DNA from: Phallus indusiatus
Lineage: Eukaryota > Basidiomycota > Agaricomycetes > Phallales > Phallaceae
Direction of reading: 5' to 3'
Length of the DNA stretch: 64,000 nt
NCBI GenBank assembly: GCA_027605045.1
Contig: JAQFWX010000008.1
Coordinates: 930,001-994,000 of the forward strand
A program made the translations under genes and the position numbers. Under the pieces are notes generated by a model that worked only from the letters and a program-made list of their open reading frames with translations, made no database searches and was not told the origin of the DNA. Numbering within the stretch: the stretch's first letter is position 1; every line of letters begins with the position of its first letter. Shown here piece by piece: positions 44,880 to 55,718 of the stretch.

Positions 44880-45960
44880 ATGATACACGCTTTATTGTTG
44901 AAAATACAATATATATTAGTCTTCTTCTTACCCTTCGCAATATTCTCGCTCTCGCGAACCTCTAACGGTCCACCAGCCGCCTCCTGCAACACACTACCAC
45001 CACGACCATTTTTGTCACTCTTATCTCTAGCAGCAGTAGCAGCAGTCGAAGCCTTCTCTTTCATATCCAAATAAATCATCAATCCCGCACCTGTTCCTCC
45101 AGTTCACCAACTCTCATAGTAGTCTTCTCTCTCTCCACCTCAGCCATCTCCGCTTTCTGCTTCACCTTCTCCAAATTCTTCATCACCCCCTGACTAACAG
45201 CTCTCTTCTCTTTCAACTCCCTCTCCAACGTTCTCGCAACCTCCACAAACTTCTCGCATTGCTTCTCGATCCTCGTTTTCTCGCGCTGCTATCCTACAAC
45301 CTGCTCTTCCTCTCTCTCTTTCAGCCGATTAATCTCATCCCTGTCAGACTCCTTTTGAGCCATCAACTCTTTCTCAAGCACATTAATCTGATCCTGCGCG
45401 AATGTACGCGTATTCTCCAAATGGCTTCTCTGCTGCTCATAATAATCCCGCTGCTCATCCAACTGCGATGTAAGCAGATCGAATACTCGATCCCAATAGC
45501 TTCCATCTTTTCCGCACGCATCTAATCAACAGACGTAGGACCCATCTGCATCACTCCCGATCGTAGTCGTGGCGGCAGCGTTCGCCATAGCAGAAGCAGA
45601 AGGCAGCTCGACAGGTTTCCTATCCGTCTTATTCTGAACCGATGTACATACACCATCGCCCGCGTAATCCCAAAATCGCTGTGTTTCGAGCTTGAGAGAG
45701 TACAAGTGCATGTCAACTCGTAGTGCGCGTGTGCGTGGGCTCGACCGCATCATCCACAGCCCACGTTCCCACAAATAAGACAAATCTAGGGATTAGACGT
45801 CGAAGAAAAGTCAAAGCAAACGGATAGAGAAGGTCTATTTTGCGAGTCAAGACTCAACGGCGAATTGACTGTGACGCTGTACTGTTGTTGTACCATGCGC
45901 TGGAAGACATGTTTGAGAATGCCGGCATACTGGACATCTGTAAATCAACTAAAAATTGAG
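44880..45960 (-). pseudogene. BRAP2/Etp1-like C-terminal half
   Basis: On the minus strand this reads the end of the RING (CPVC-like VQYAGILKHV), the UBP-type zinc finger (SLSVCFDFSSTSNP, ICLICGNVGCGRYGRAHAHA), WDYAGDGV, a long coiled coil (EKQCEKFVEVARTLERELKE, VKQKAEMAEVEREKTTMR) and the tail MIYLDMKEKASTAATAARD. BRAP2 proteins are cytoplasmic RING ubiquitin ligases that read Ras or ethanol-response signals. Lesions include an in-frame stop before ICLICG, frameshifts in the finger, and a missing base at GTGCGGGATTGATG that ends the coiled coil early. The N-terminal exons are absent here. Confidence 0.65.
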
Positions 45961-46417
45961 TGAGCAAACCGGCGAAAGGGAGAGTGTAATAAAATAGTTC
46001 TTCTGAATCTAACCAATCAATAACAGACTTCCAAATCTCCAATGAATCAATCGTTCGTCGTCTTTCCTTCGTTGTTGTAATCGGTATAATAATGAGTATA
46101 AGTTGCTAAATGGCGGCGCGTGAGGTAGTTTTTTATATAGATGTTTGGGCCAATAAAAACTTGGACCCAGACTCGGAGAAGTAGTACTACGTGTGGTTTA
46201 GGAAGAAAAAACGGATAACAGAGAAAGTCCTGCTAGCGTTTGTCGTTCGAAGCTCGTTTGGTGGTGCTGGTGAATAGATCGGTGGCACGAAGCAGCAGCC
46301 CACGGTGAATTTAGCATTAGTGAGTAGCAGAGAAACAGCCGATATGATCAATGCGTGGGCGTGTGTGGACGTGTGCCTGTCTATACGAGCGCGTCTATTT
46401 GCCCTGTGAAATCCCAA
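45961..46417. promoter_or_regulatory. Relic: BRAP-upstream repeat fused to the Vma12/Arp9 promoter
   Basis: 46040-46190 repeats the 'tcggtataataatgagtataagttgctaaatggcgg' block. 46255-46417 is the Vma12/Arp9 promoter (ggtggcacgaagcagcagcccac, gcattagtgagtagcagag). The Vma12 gene itself is missing. The same arrangement occurs at 7094-7430. Confidence 0.5.
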
Positions 46418-48115
46418 ACGTCTGCTTTTCGGGAGCCCAGTGTTATCGTCATCGAGTCCAGCAAATGATATATTCGCGTAGGTATCGGTGTCATCAATCA
46501 CATGCACGATACTCGGATACAATCCCTATCTCTGTAACCCAACAATTTTTGGAACTTCAACGCGCAAACGATGCTCAGTGACTTTTCTCTGCGTTCCACC
46601 AATTGTACATATACCGTACCCTTTTTTCCTTTTCCCTTGCACTTTGGACAGAGAGGTAACAGGAGGTGCCAGCACGTGTTGGACTATGCAAAAGACCCTC
46701 AACGTCCAAAGTGGAAAGTCTTTTACGAAGACGGCTGTTCCCAGTTCCGCTAAACACATCAATCGTTCTCGTAAACCACGCAGTCCTGTGCCGAGTGCGG
46801 AGGTTTCCAACAATTAGATGATGCACCTGCATCTGGTGAAAATGTTAGCCGTTGGATGAAGATGATATCAGTTGCTGGTCTCAGGCTGAAGCACTGGTGA
46901 GCATTGACGTTGACAATCTGTAAAAGCTAGCGTTTGATGTTTATATTTCTTCCAGGAAATACATCTTGTTCACGTGTCTGGGTCTTCGCCGTAAACAGAA
47001 CGAGTCGCCTATAACACTATGTTCCATGTTATTCACCAACACAAGAATTACTGGTCCAGCTGTTCTTCGAACGGTTCAATGTAGCGGCGCTTATGCTCGT
47101 AGACCGTCCTCTGATGCAGATATATTTGATGATTGTTCCGAGTGGCGTTGTGATGGGCGTACTCTGGAACAACGATTGCCCCCGTCGTGGAGTCTCTGGT
47201 TCAATATCACCATACGACGCGTCTCAACCTCAATATGAAAGAATGCGAGATCTATTTGACCTATATTCTTCAATCGCACCACAGCCTATCTGCAAGCCCG
47301 AAGGAGAGACACACACAGAAGAACAATGACATACCCAACTATTAGAGCTAACTTGTCAAATCTGGCGGGACGGTCTTATCAAAGTTTCATCGGACGGTGA
47401 AACCGCGCAACCGGAACGAGAAATAGCTCAACTCGATCTTATACAAGTGTATACACGTGGAATTCAAAGGAAAGACTCTCACATTGGGACGAAAGCATCA
47501 TCGATTTCAAGTTTGCGAGCCTTTGTTTGACCCGGGTTTGCTCAATTCGTTGGACACTGTTAAAAAAAATCCAATTGCGGATCGAGTTATGACTTTATAG
47601 GAAGGAGTAAACGTGATTGTTAATAGTCTTCTACGCCCCTATCGCTATCCTGTTTGGAGCGGGGTGTTTGTTACAGGAGAAATGGGAGTGAAAGGTACGA
47701 AGGAACCCACTTGTCTTTTTTTCTTCCATATTTGCATCTCCCATATTGATCTTGTGCTTTCAGTCCCACTCTTCAATCAAGACTGTTTCCTTACCTTTTA
47801 CTAGAACAAAGCGGTCATCGACAGACACACCAGAATGCTCAACGTACCTGAATATTTTTGGCGACTATCGTGACAAAAGTGAATATCTCGCTGCGTATTT
47901 GGGAACAAGCATTACCGCAAAAGTATGTAATTTTAATGCTAACGCTAGCTGTATTCTTAAATTCCTCATGTCCTTAATCTATAGGTTGCATTCAATGAAC
48001 CAGCTAGTAGAGATTTTCTCTCTAAAGCCGACTATAATTCGATGGGACCTCATACCGTCTTTGAATTTTCTCCTGCTGTATATTCATACGATAAGAAGTA
48101 ATGTATTTTATCAAG
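46418..48115 (+). pseudogene. Arp9-like actin-related protein, nearly full length but broken
   Basis: The most complete Arp9 sequence in the window. The start codon is ACG (46418-46420) where three other copies have ATG, then SAFREPSVIVIESSK and a stop. Later blocks occur in order: KYILFTCLGLRRKQNESP (46953-47010), LFFERFNVAALMLVDRPL (47060-47110), FKGKTLTLGRKHHRF and CEPLFDPGLL (47465-47545), SGVFVTGEMGVKG (47660-47695), YLNIFGDYRDKSEYLAAYLG (47845-47905) and FLSKADYNSMGPHTVFEFSP (48010-48070). Frames change between blocks and several stops occur, although two late introns look normal. Arp9 is a nuclear SWI/SNF-RSC subunit. This copy should be non-functional. Confidence 0.7.
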
Positions 48116-48395
48116 TGGTGGTAGCTTATAGCAATAAATGGTATGCCGATGATACAGGCACAGGCCTTGGTGAACCTACACGACACTTGCACTGGATTTT
48201 CCAGAACCTAGCCCGGTGTCGATGGAGACATCAGACCAGGTATGGACCTATCTCGTCGGATGCAGCAAGCCTACTTCACGCGCTTTTCCTCAGGGTGTAA
48301 CTTGTCAAGCTCCTTGCATTGCCTTAAGAAGCCTGAATGCAAGTTGGAACGACATCAAGAGCGCCGACTGATCCACCTTCTGCTTCATCGCCCCC

Positions 48396-51249
48396 TCAGT
48401 CTTCTGCCTCAACATCCTCTTCATCATCTGCTTCATCATCTGCTTCATCCTCTGCTGTATGATTAAATTCGGAGCTATCAGAATCATGATCAGAATCTTG
48501 CGAAAAAAGTGAGAAACTGATGCAGCAGTTACAGCTCAAGCAGGCTTACCGTCAGATACATCACCCGATTCAGATTGAATGGGACATATCAAAGGAAGAC
48601 CTAAAATACGAGCACCTTCATTGCTTTTTGGATCGATGCCCAGCACTGCGTGAGTCTCCTGGATATACTCAAAGGTTGTATAACCAATTTTGAACACACG
48701 AAGCGTTCGACGAGTTTGAACCTTGAATGAATTTGAGTCAAAGCCGAGGGTGTCCATATCAGAACAATATAGTCTCTCGGACCCCGAAGAATCAAGAGAC
48801 CAGTATGTCTCAAGTGTTTCATTGTGCACCGCCGGTTTCAAAATAAAGAAGTATAACTCTTCATACCCAGAAGTTCCGGCTGAACATCTGAGCCTGGAAG
48901 GAATCTGAATGTGCCACGAGAATCCAGTAACTACAGCGACCGTATGTTTAGTAAAATCATCTATACAATGACACAATAGTAGTGGAATTAGCGTACCAAC
49001 GCAAACATTACAAGACTTGTGCATTCCATTAGTCCCTGCAAGTAAGCAGCCAATTTGACTGACGTATGCACAAGCCAATCGTTCCCAGACAATATGGTTC
49101 GAATATACAATATCACTTTCAACTACCACTGTCTGGAGATCGTCGGTAGCCGAAATGCCGGCTGTATCCACAGGAACACGAGTACTGAAAACATTCAAGT
49201 GATATTCAGCGCCGCTACATGATGGGAGACGTGCTATACCTGATATGTTCACCACAATCTTCGACAGTCAATTTTGTGTGCAGTACTTTATCACGAACAA
49301 ACCAGTCCGATGATGATGGTTCTTCGCATGGAAAAAACCCTAATAAAGCTGCATTCGAAGCATGAAGTGCATTGTTGTGTACATCAGCTAATAGAATGTC
49401 ACCAGTGTAGACTGGATATGCTGGTGCAGAGACGTCCTTCCATATAATGACATGTATAGCATCATAGAGATCCCACAAGAGAGAAGGGTCCGAAGGATCG
49501 TCCGGCTTTTGGGATAAACGCAGCAAGTCTACTCTCTCCATAATCTTCAACGTTGACTCTCGAGACATAGCGCTAATACGCATCGTCATCCACTGAGAAA
49601 CAGGGACGATTTGTAGAATATTCGGTGACCATTCCTGATATTGAAGAATGAATTCACAATGATAATTTTTCATGCGTTTAGTGATGAGAAAATTGAACTA
49701 ACAAATACGACAAGCCCGCGTCCATCTAGAACGTTCACATAACAAGAGGCAAGGTATCCGTCCTCGCGGCCTTTGAAACCGATAAAGATGCGAGAGAATT
49801 GCAGATCCCGCCGGGATAAAATGGCATGATGAGATATATCCTTTTCCACGTAGAGACAGCCTTCCTGTAAGTGTAAGGTAAATGGTGAGATACAAACAAT
49901 TAGCGGAACCGTGGTCGGTTCAAGCTCACAGAATAAGACGAAATCTGAGATGTATTTGAAGAAGAAATTTCATCAAATATTGTGGCGGCTCACTGTATGG
50001 CAGGAGTTTATGTACCGACCCAATGCATCCCTGAATTTTGAATTGAATTGAGAAAATGGGATACACCATGCTATATACGTAAATAGTAAGTCTTGATTTT
50101 CATTTTGTGAAGTGATATGAACGAACGGTTGTGAAAGACAAGGCCAGGGGTTTCTTTTGACGTGATTATGCCGAATAGCTGCATCACATTTGGATGACTT
50201 GCACGAAGAATAAGCTGCCGTTTATAACTATTCCGCAAGAGAAGAGTGTACTACCGAAATTGCGAATACCACTCCTTTTCGTTTTTGAATTTCTGTTGAA
50301 AGTATAAGAATATAGCGAAGAAGGAGCAGTATTTTTTTGTGTCACGTACGGAAATAGCATCCCGGCCTTTATGGACACGAACCATCCGTGTTTGACTCTC
50401 TTGTTTCCATCGGACCTCCCAGTGTTCAACTTGTCCATTCGAGATATTCTTGAGCACGTTTAGGTCGCCCGGTCTGATTCTTTCGAACTGTCCACTTTCA
50501 GAGCACTTCAAAACGCGAACAAGCAATCCGACTTACCTCAGAGTCCATGTTGCCTTGGAGACGTATCACACCCCTGAGCTAGATGTAGGACTGGAATGAA
50601 ACCAAGATCTGTGTCAAATATATTCGTGCCCACCATAAGATTGATCCGACACTCGTCTATCTGACTATGATAACGTGCCAATGAATCTTTTTCACGATCA
50701 GCTGCGAAATATTTCCGAAGGAGTTTTGATCTATATGGTTTATTGGAAGACTCGAGATTATCCGAGATGTCTCGCAAGCATCTGTTTAGATGGATTCAGA
50801 CTGCTAAGCATCTTATATGAGCAGAATTGCATACCTATAAAATTCTTTACAGCCTTTCTTAAAGTTGTTGAACGAGTCTGACGCGGCTTCATAATCACTT
50901 TTGGTTTCCTCGTGAAGCATTTGGAGAATATTTGTGACTTTAACCGCGAGCGTCTTATAACCATCTTGGTTTTGTTTCATTTGCTTATTTTCGTTTTCTA
51001 TCAGCGCTCACAAGTTGAGATCTAATGACTCACTTGGATAGGCTTTAGCAGAACCTTGACTACTTCCGCTGCACCCTTTAGATATGGGAATGGTAGGAGT
51101 CCCCCCACCGCACTAGCCAATTCAGCAGCCTGGAAGGCGTTAGATACCCAGTCGATTTCGCTCTGCATAACAGATACTGCGATTGAAGCTGATGCCTCAT
51201 GCACATGTTCATTCTGGGCGATAGGGGACCTCTTCTTCTGAAAACCCAT
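48396..51249 (-). CDS. Helical cell-death-like domain + pseudokinase protein, copy E
   Basis: Start MGFQKKRSPIAQNEHVHEAS at 51249 (3 residues longer near the start). All exons of the family plan are open. Kinase-like motifs: VRVHKGRDAIS and HPNVMQLFG. C-terminal motifs: TYWSLDSSGS and GIDPKSNEGARILGLP. The final exon ends early at TGA (48396-48398), so the acidic tail stops at ...DEEDVEAED and lacks the GGSVDAHxTE ending of A, D and F. Closest to pseudogene C, with which it shares N-terminal residues (KQNxD, DxASDSF) and upstream DNA. It abuts the Arp9 pseudogene at ~48300 with no GH30 relic between them. Confidence 0.77.
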
Positions 51250-51627
51250 GGCTGGAGATCGTGTGTATGGGATAGACCGGTTTGCGTCAATATTATCTAT
51301 CCGTGTCAAACATGCGCTTGTCTTATACCTGTCCAGGAGAAACTGCCTCTGGGAACCGCAGTAAACGCTGACGAAAAGCAACTGCGCCGTCGCATCAACT
51401 AGGCGTGTGCCCTCGAACTCGATCGCATGACCTTTCCAATCAAATGATCAAAGGCTTCTTCAACACTTGATTTGTGGCTGTGAACAACGTAAATACCAAG
51501 GAGGGACGTGCAATGAAAGTCAAGTTGGTAGAGACTTCGAGAGCTGTGTCATTCTATAGCATATCCATTAGCAAACAGCCTACACTCTCAGACCGAACGT
51601 ACCAGTATATTCGCTTTCTGTTTCACT

Positions 51628-53262
51628 CTCCAAATTCTTCATCAACCCGTGACTAACAGCTCTCTCCTCCTTCAACACCCATTCCAACGTTCTCGCAACC
51701 TCCACAAACTTCTCACACCGCTTCTCGACCCTGGTTTTCTCGCGCTGCCATCTTACAATCTGCTCTTCCTCTCCCTCTTTCGGCCGATTAATCTCAACCC
51801 TGTCAAACTCCTTTTGAACAATCAACTCCTTCTCAAGCATGTTAATCTGATCCTGCGCAGATATAAGCATATTCCCCAAATGGCTGTTCTGCTGCTCATA
51901 ATAATCCCGCTGCGAATCCAACTGCGACGTAAGCAGATACGAATATTCAATTCCAATCGCTTCTATCTTCTCCGCATCCATCGAATCAATAGACGTAGGA
52001 CCTAACCTTGATCCATCCGCATCACTCCCGATCCTAGTCGTGGCATCTGTCATAGCAGAAGCAGAAGGCAATTCGACAAATTTCCCATCCGTCTTATTCT
52101 GAATCAACCGATGCACATACCCATCGCCTGTGTAATCTCAAACTTGCTGTGCCTCGAGCTCGAGGGTACAGATGCATCGTCAGCTCGTAATGCGCGTGGG
52201 CATGGGCTCGGCCGTATCGTCCACAGCTCACGTTCCCACAAATAAGACAAATCCAAGGATTAGACGTCGAGGAACAGTCGGAGCAGACGGATAAAGAAGG
52301 TCCATTTTGCGAGTCTACGGCAGCGGTAGATGCGGTTTGACTGTGACATTGTGCTATGTGCTGCAAGACGTGTTTGAGAATACTGGCACACTGGACGCCT
52401 GTAAATCGACATAGATATTGAGTTAGTAAATCGAATAAAGAGATAGAGCCATAAAATGTGTCACCTGCTGGCTCCCCACTTGGTTAAACACATACAATGA
52501 AAAGTATGCGAACACGGCAAGTTACAAGTCCCGTAACGGACGTGTCCATTCGTTCGAGACAAACTGGACAACTGGGGAGCTCGTGTAAATTACTCTGAGC
52601 AGTAGCCAGGCGAGATATAGCCAGAGATGTGGCATCGTGTGATTCAATTTCGATGGATTTCACATTAACTACGTGACATATTTCACTGGGATTTGGAAGT
52701 GAATATAAGTAGTTTGTACTCAGTGAACCAAATTGTTGATGTATGGACACGTACCTCTAAGACATTAAATGGACGACCATTGTATTCTTGTGAAAAGAGC
52801 ACGGCGTCGTCCCGAGATCTAAACTTTAGCAACACTAGAGAATAATTGGCGAAGAATCGCTAAAAACATTAGTTCCCAAAAGACACAAAAAAAAACGGAG
52901 ATTAGTCACCGAATCATCCTCAGATGCGCCACACTCTCCGAAGCAGGAGCAATAAAAGTCATAAAATATCAAGATTCAACAGGCGTCATATACGACGGCA
53001 CAACAAGAACAGCAACGACAGCAAGGGTCGTTCCATCGTTGGAATCTTCCACTTTGACGACGGTATCTAATTTCAATGGATTTTCAAATTCATTTGTAGA
53101 AGAAAGGTAGGTGTTCTCATTTTCCTCCTCCTCCTCCTCCTCCTCTCTCCGGTCACGATCGTTGACTAAATTCGCAATGTTTTGATTATAATTGTAAGTG
53201 TGTCCATATATGTGTACAACGCCTTCGGGTAAGAATGTGCTTCTTTGTGAGAGGATATGCAT
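51628..53262 (-). pseudogene. BRAP2/Etp1-like gene, longest copy, frameshifted and 3'-truncated
   Basis: In minus-strand order: VVHIYGHTYNYNQNIANLV, an acidic run, TLAVVAVLVVPSYMTPVES; FIAPASESVAHLR; LLKFRSRDDAVLF; the RING start LPSCPVCLERMDTSVTGLVT; the UBP zinc finger (SVCSDCSSTSNPWICLICGN); EYSYLLTSQLDSQRDYYEQQ; and a coiled coil. A base is missing just after GLVT, which throws the rest of the RING out of frame (the other frame reads PCSHTFHCMCLTKWG). The finger-to-coil linker also shifts frame. The gene is cut in the coiled coil at about 51628 (LMKNLE), where copy E's upstream DNA begins. A ubiquitin ligase by family, not functional here. Confidence 0.68.
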
Positions 53263-53355
53263 TTTGGAGGGCTGGTGGCCTGGATTATCTGCGTTCCTTA
53301 CAACAGATTTATTTTTCTCTGCGAGAAAGTAGAATTAGATCCTTCAAAGAATATA

Positions 53356-53490
53356 CTTATTACACCGTAGACGATGTCGGATAAAATACCCTCACCACTG
53401 GCGACAGACAACGATGATAATCGGCTGGAGATGTGGGGAATAACAGGCTGGTGCTTGTCGTTGTTTATGCGTGCCATGGGTGCATGGTAG
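53356..53490 (+). pseudogene. 3' fragment of the Nudix gene
   Basis: Matches 869-992 of the Nudix gene (YYTVDDVG..., then WGITGWCLSLFMRAMG) with several substitutions and a stop at the equivalent place. The Nudix box and earlier exons are absent; BRAP upstream DNA abuts at ~53350. Confidence 0.75.
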
Positions 53491-53559
53491 CTTTCCTAGT
53501 TATTTAGATACCCTAGAGCAGAGATTATCAATGGATCTTTATTATTGTGTGAATGATAT

Positions 53560-54260
53560 CAGTGGCCGGTTCGTCTTTTCGCAGCTTCGTGTCGTCGTCC
53601 TTTTCTTTCTTGACTAGCGCAGGGATGATCTCAGTCTCCTCTGCATCTCCGTGTGCTCTTCGGACGACGCGATCTGTCTTCACGCGATTGCCATATAATA
53701 AACAAGATACCCTCAGTTGCAGCGAGTATCAGTGCAACCGATAGAGCAAATAAAGTTCGCTAGCATATCATGAGTCAAATTTTTGCATATGCGCTTTCAA
53801 TATATCGCATACTTATTCGTCTCGCCAGCCAACATGTTTACTAGCCCACCAGCTGGCAAAGCCCGCTCGCAAAGTCCGCTCCTCCGATGCTGAAAAGAGC
53901 GTTGACAAGCCCGATAATCGCTCTCCTATCACTCAGATTCTTGTGTGCTGTTTCCGCGGGATCCTCCGGAGGTTCGTATTTTGGAAATTTGGAAAGAGGG
54001 GATGTGATTGTTTCGGAGAGAGGTGAAATCATGGTATAGTCATTTGCGTTCAGCTGCTTTCTGGCAAGTTGTTTACGAGCATCTTCCGTCCGAGCCCATT
54101 GCGAGATTTTTAGAAGGATTGGATAGGATATTTCTACTTGTTTTTTGAGCGGAACTAATAGAGCATCCTTTAATTGGTCCGGTAGGAGATCAACTACGAC
54201 GTCGAGTTTTTCAGCCAGATGCCGTGGAATAGAAACGGTCGTGATGATCAAATCTGACAT
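53560..54260 (-). pseudogene. Vma12-like duplicate, broken
   Basis: Starts MSDLIITTVSIPRHLAEKLD at 54260 and is collinear with the intact gene at 1068-1796. A 13-bp insertion near 53870 (a partial repeat of gcggactttgc) shifts the frame in the first membrane helix, giving GGADFASGLCQLVG and a stop. The donor context has TAA where the intact gene has TGG. Exon 2 has lost ~40 bp of the Lys-rich tail. It cannot make the second helix in frame. Confidence 0.75.
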
Positions 54261-54519
54261 AGTGAAAGAAAGACGGTAAGAAAGAAAAAGGAGTGTCTTT
54301 GTCCTTCAAGGTTGTTTTGGTGATGCTGGCGAATGGATCGTTGTCGGCGGCGCGAAGCGGCAGGCCGCGGTGAATTTAGCATTAGTGAGTAGCAAAGAAA
54401 CAGCCGATATGTTCAATGTGTGGGCGTGTGTGTGCGTACGAGCGCGAGTCTATTTGCCCTGTAAATCCCAAATGTCTGCTTCCTTACTAACCACCGTTTT
54501 TGTTTTATCATTAGATGGG
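54261..54519. promoter_or_regulatory. Vma12/Arp9 promoter relic
   Basis: Carries gcgcgaagcggcaggccgcg and the 'gtgtgtgcgtacgagcgcgagtc' stretch. The Arp9 start ATG lies at 54472 and its frame ends within a few codons, followed by GH30 relic DNA, as at 2010. Confidence 0.5.
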
Positions 54520-55540
54520 TCTCCTATATATCTATCGTTTCAAAGCGTCTTACAATTCCTTCATTGCTGAACCAGCATTGCAAATGGACGCGCACCGTCA
54601 TAAGTCCCTGTATTCATTACTGAGCATGGCAACTCTTTGCAACATTTCGTTCCAATCCCATGGGCCGATGCTTGGTCTCCACCCCATTGTCTGAAGGCTA
54701 TCAGTGTACGAGGGACGAATTTACCTTCCAGCGAGTGGTAGCGAGCCTACACTATCAACATTGCGCAGTACATTCCCTCCTATGAAGAACAAGGCATCAA
54801 CATTTATGCCGTCACGGGAAAAGCTAGTAACGAACCCGACTCTAATGCTATCTCTTATGCATGTATACTTTCCGATGATTCGACCCCCTCGAGATTTTGT
54901 GCCATACAGTTACAGCCGCATCCTCGGACGTCTATGTGGCCTGCTGCTATAAAACAGGTTGAGACAAGGCAGAACTCTATTATCCAAGCTTCAAGAATAG
55001 CGAACATCTTCAACATTTATTACGTACCACAGCTGCCAATCCGATTCCGAGATGCCCTTTCAATACCTCAAACAGAATTAGCAAAACAACTGAGCGGGCC
55101 GACGACGATTGCGCTGGACTCCTCAATTGAGATGTCTTTGCATTCATAATTGAGCGCTACATATGCATAAAACCCTTTGTCTACGCCGATACAAGTGCAT
55201 ACTTGTATTGTCAATGCGTGCGGAATAACACGAGGAATAGTGTGCTGATCCAACTCGCAGGGGATTCTTATTATGTGTCTGCGCGGTTGTGGGCAGCGGC
55301 CGGATATTTCGGGTTCGTCAAATCAGGTGCGAACGAATTCGAGTGAACGTATGCATGCGTTTGAGAAGGTGAATAGGACCGTTTCGATTCTGATTAGCAA
55401 TGAAGCGCACGCATCTTAGATATCGGGTGAGCGTTAAGGCTAGGACAATGAACCTGTACTAACAATCTTAATGTGAGCCGATTCCCAGATGTTTCTGTAC
55501 AGGGTTACGTTCAAGGCTCATGGCGACGGTGGAACCACGG
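54520..55540 (+). pseudogene. GH30-type glycoside hydrolase relic 4
   Basis: Closely parallels relic 1 (2090-3130): EPALQ, WSPPHCLK, 'GINIYAVTGKASNEPDSN', then YADTSAYLYCQCV and SYYVSARLWAAAGYF, with its own indels and stops. Convergent with copy F. Confidence 0.6.
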
Positions 55541-55718
55541 TCTATGAAGATAATCTCCCTACAATAATTTGATTTGTAGGATAAAATGTACATGGATGTG
55601 TTTAAACAAATTACATAGAGAGATGTTGTGAGGTCCGGGGAAAACACCACCAAAACTAGTCACGAATGTAACTGCAGTGATTGTAAACACCCTGTGAAAT
55701 CCGATATTCGTGAAAGCG

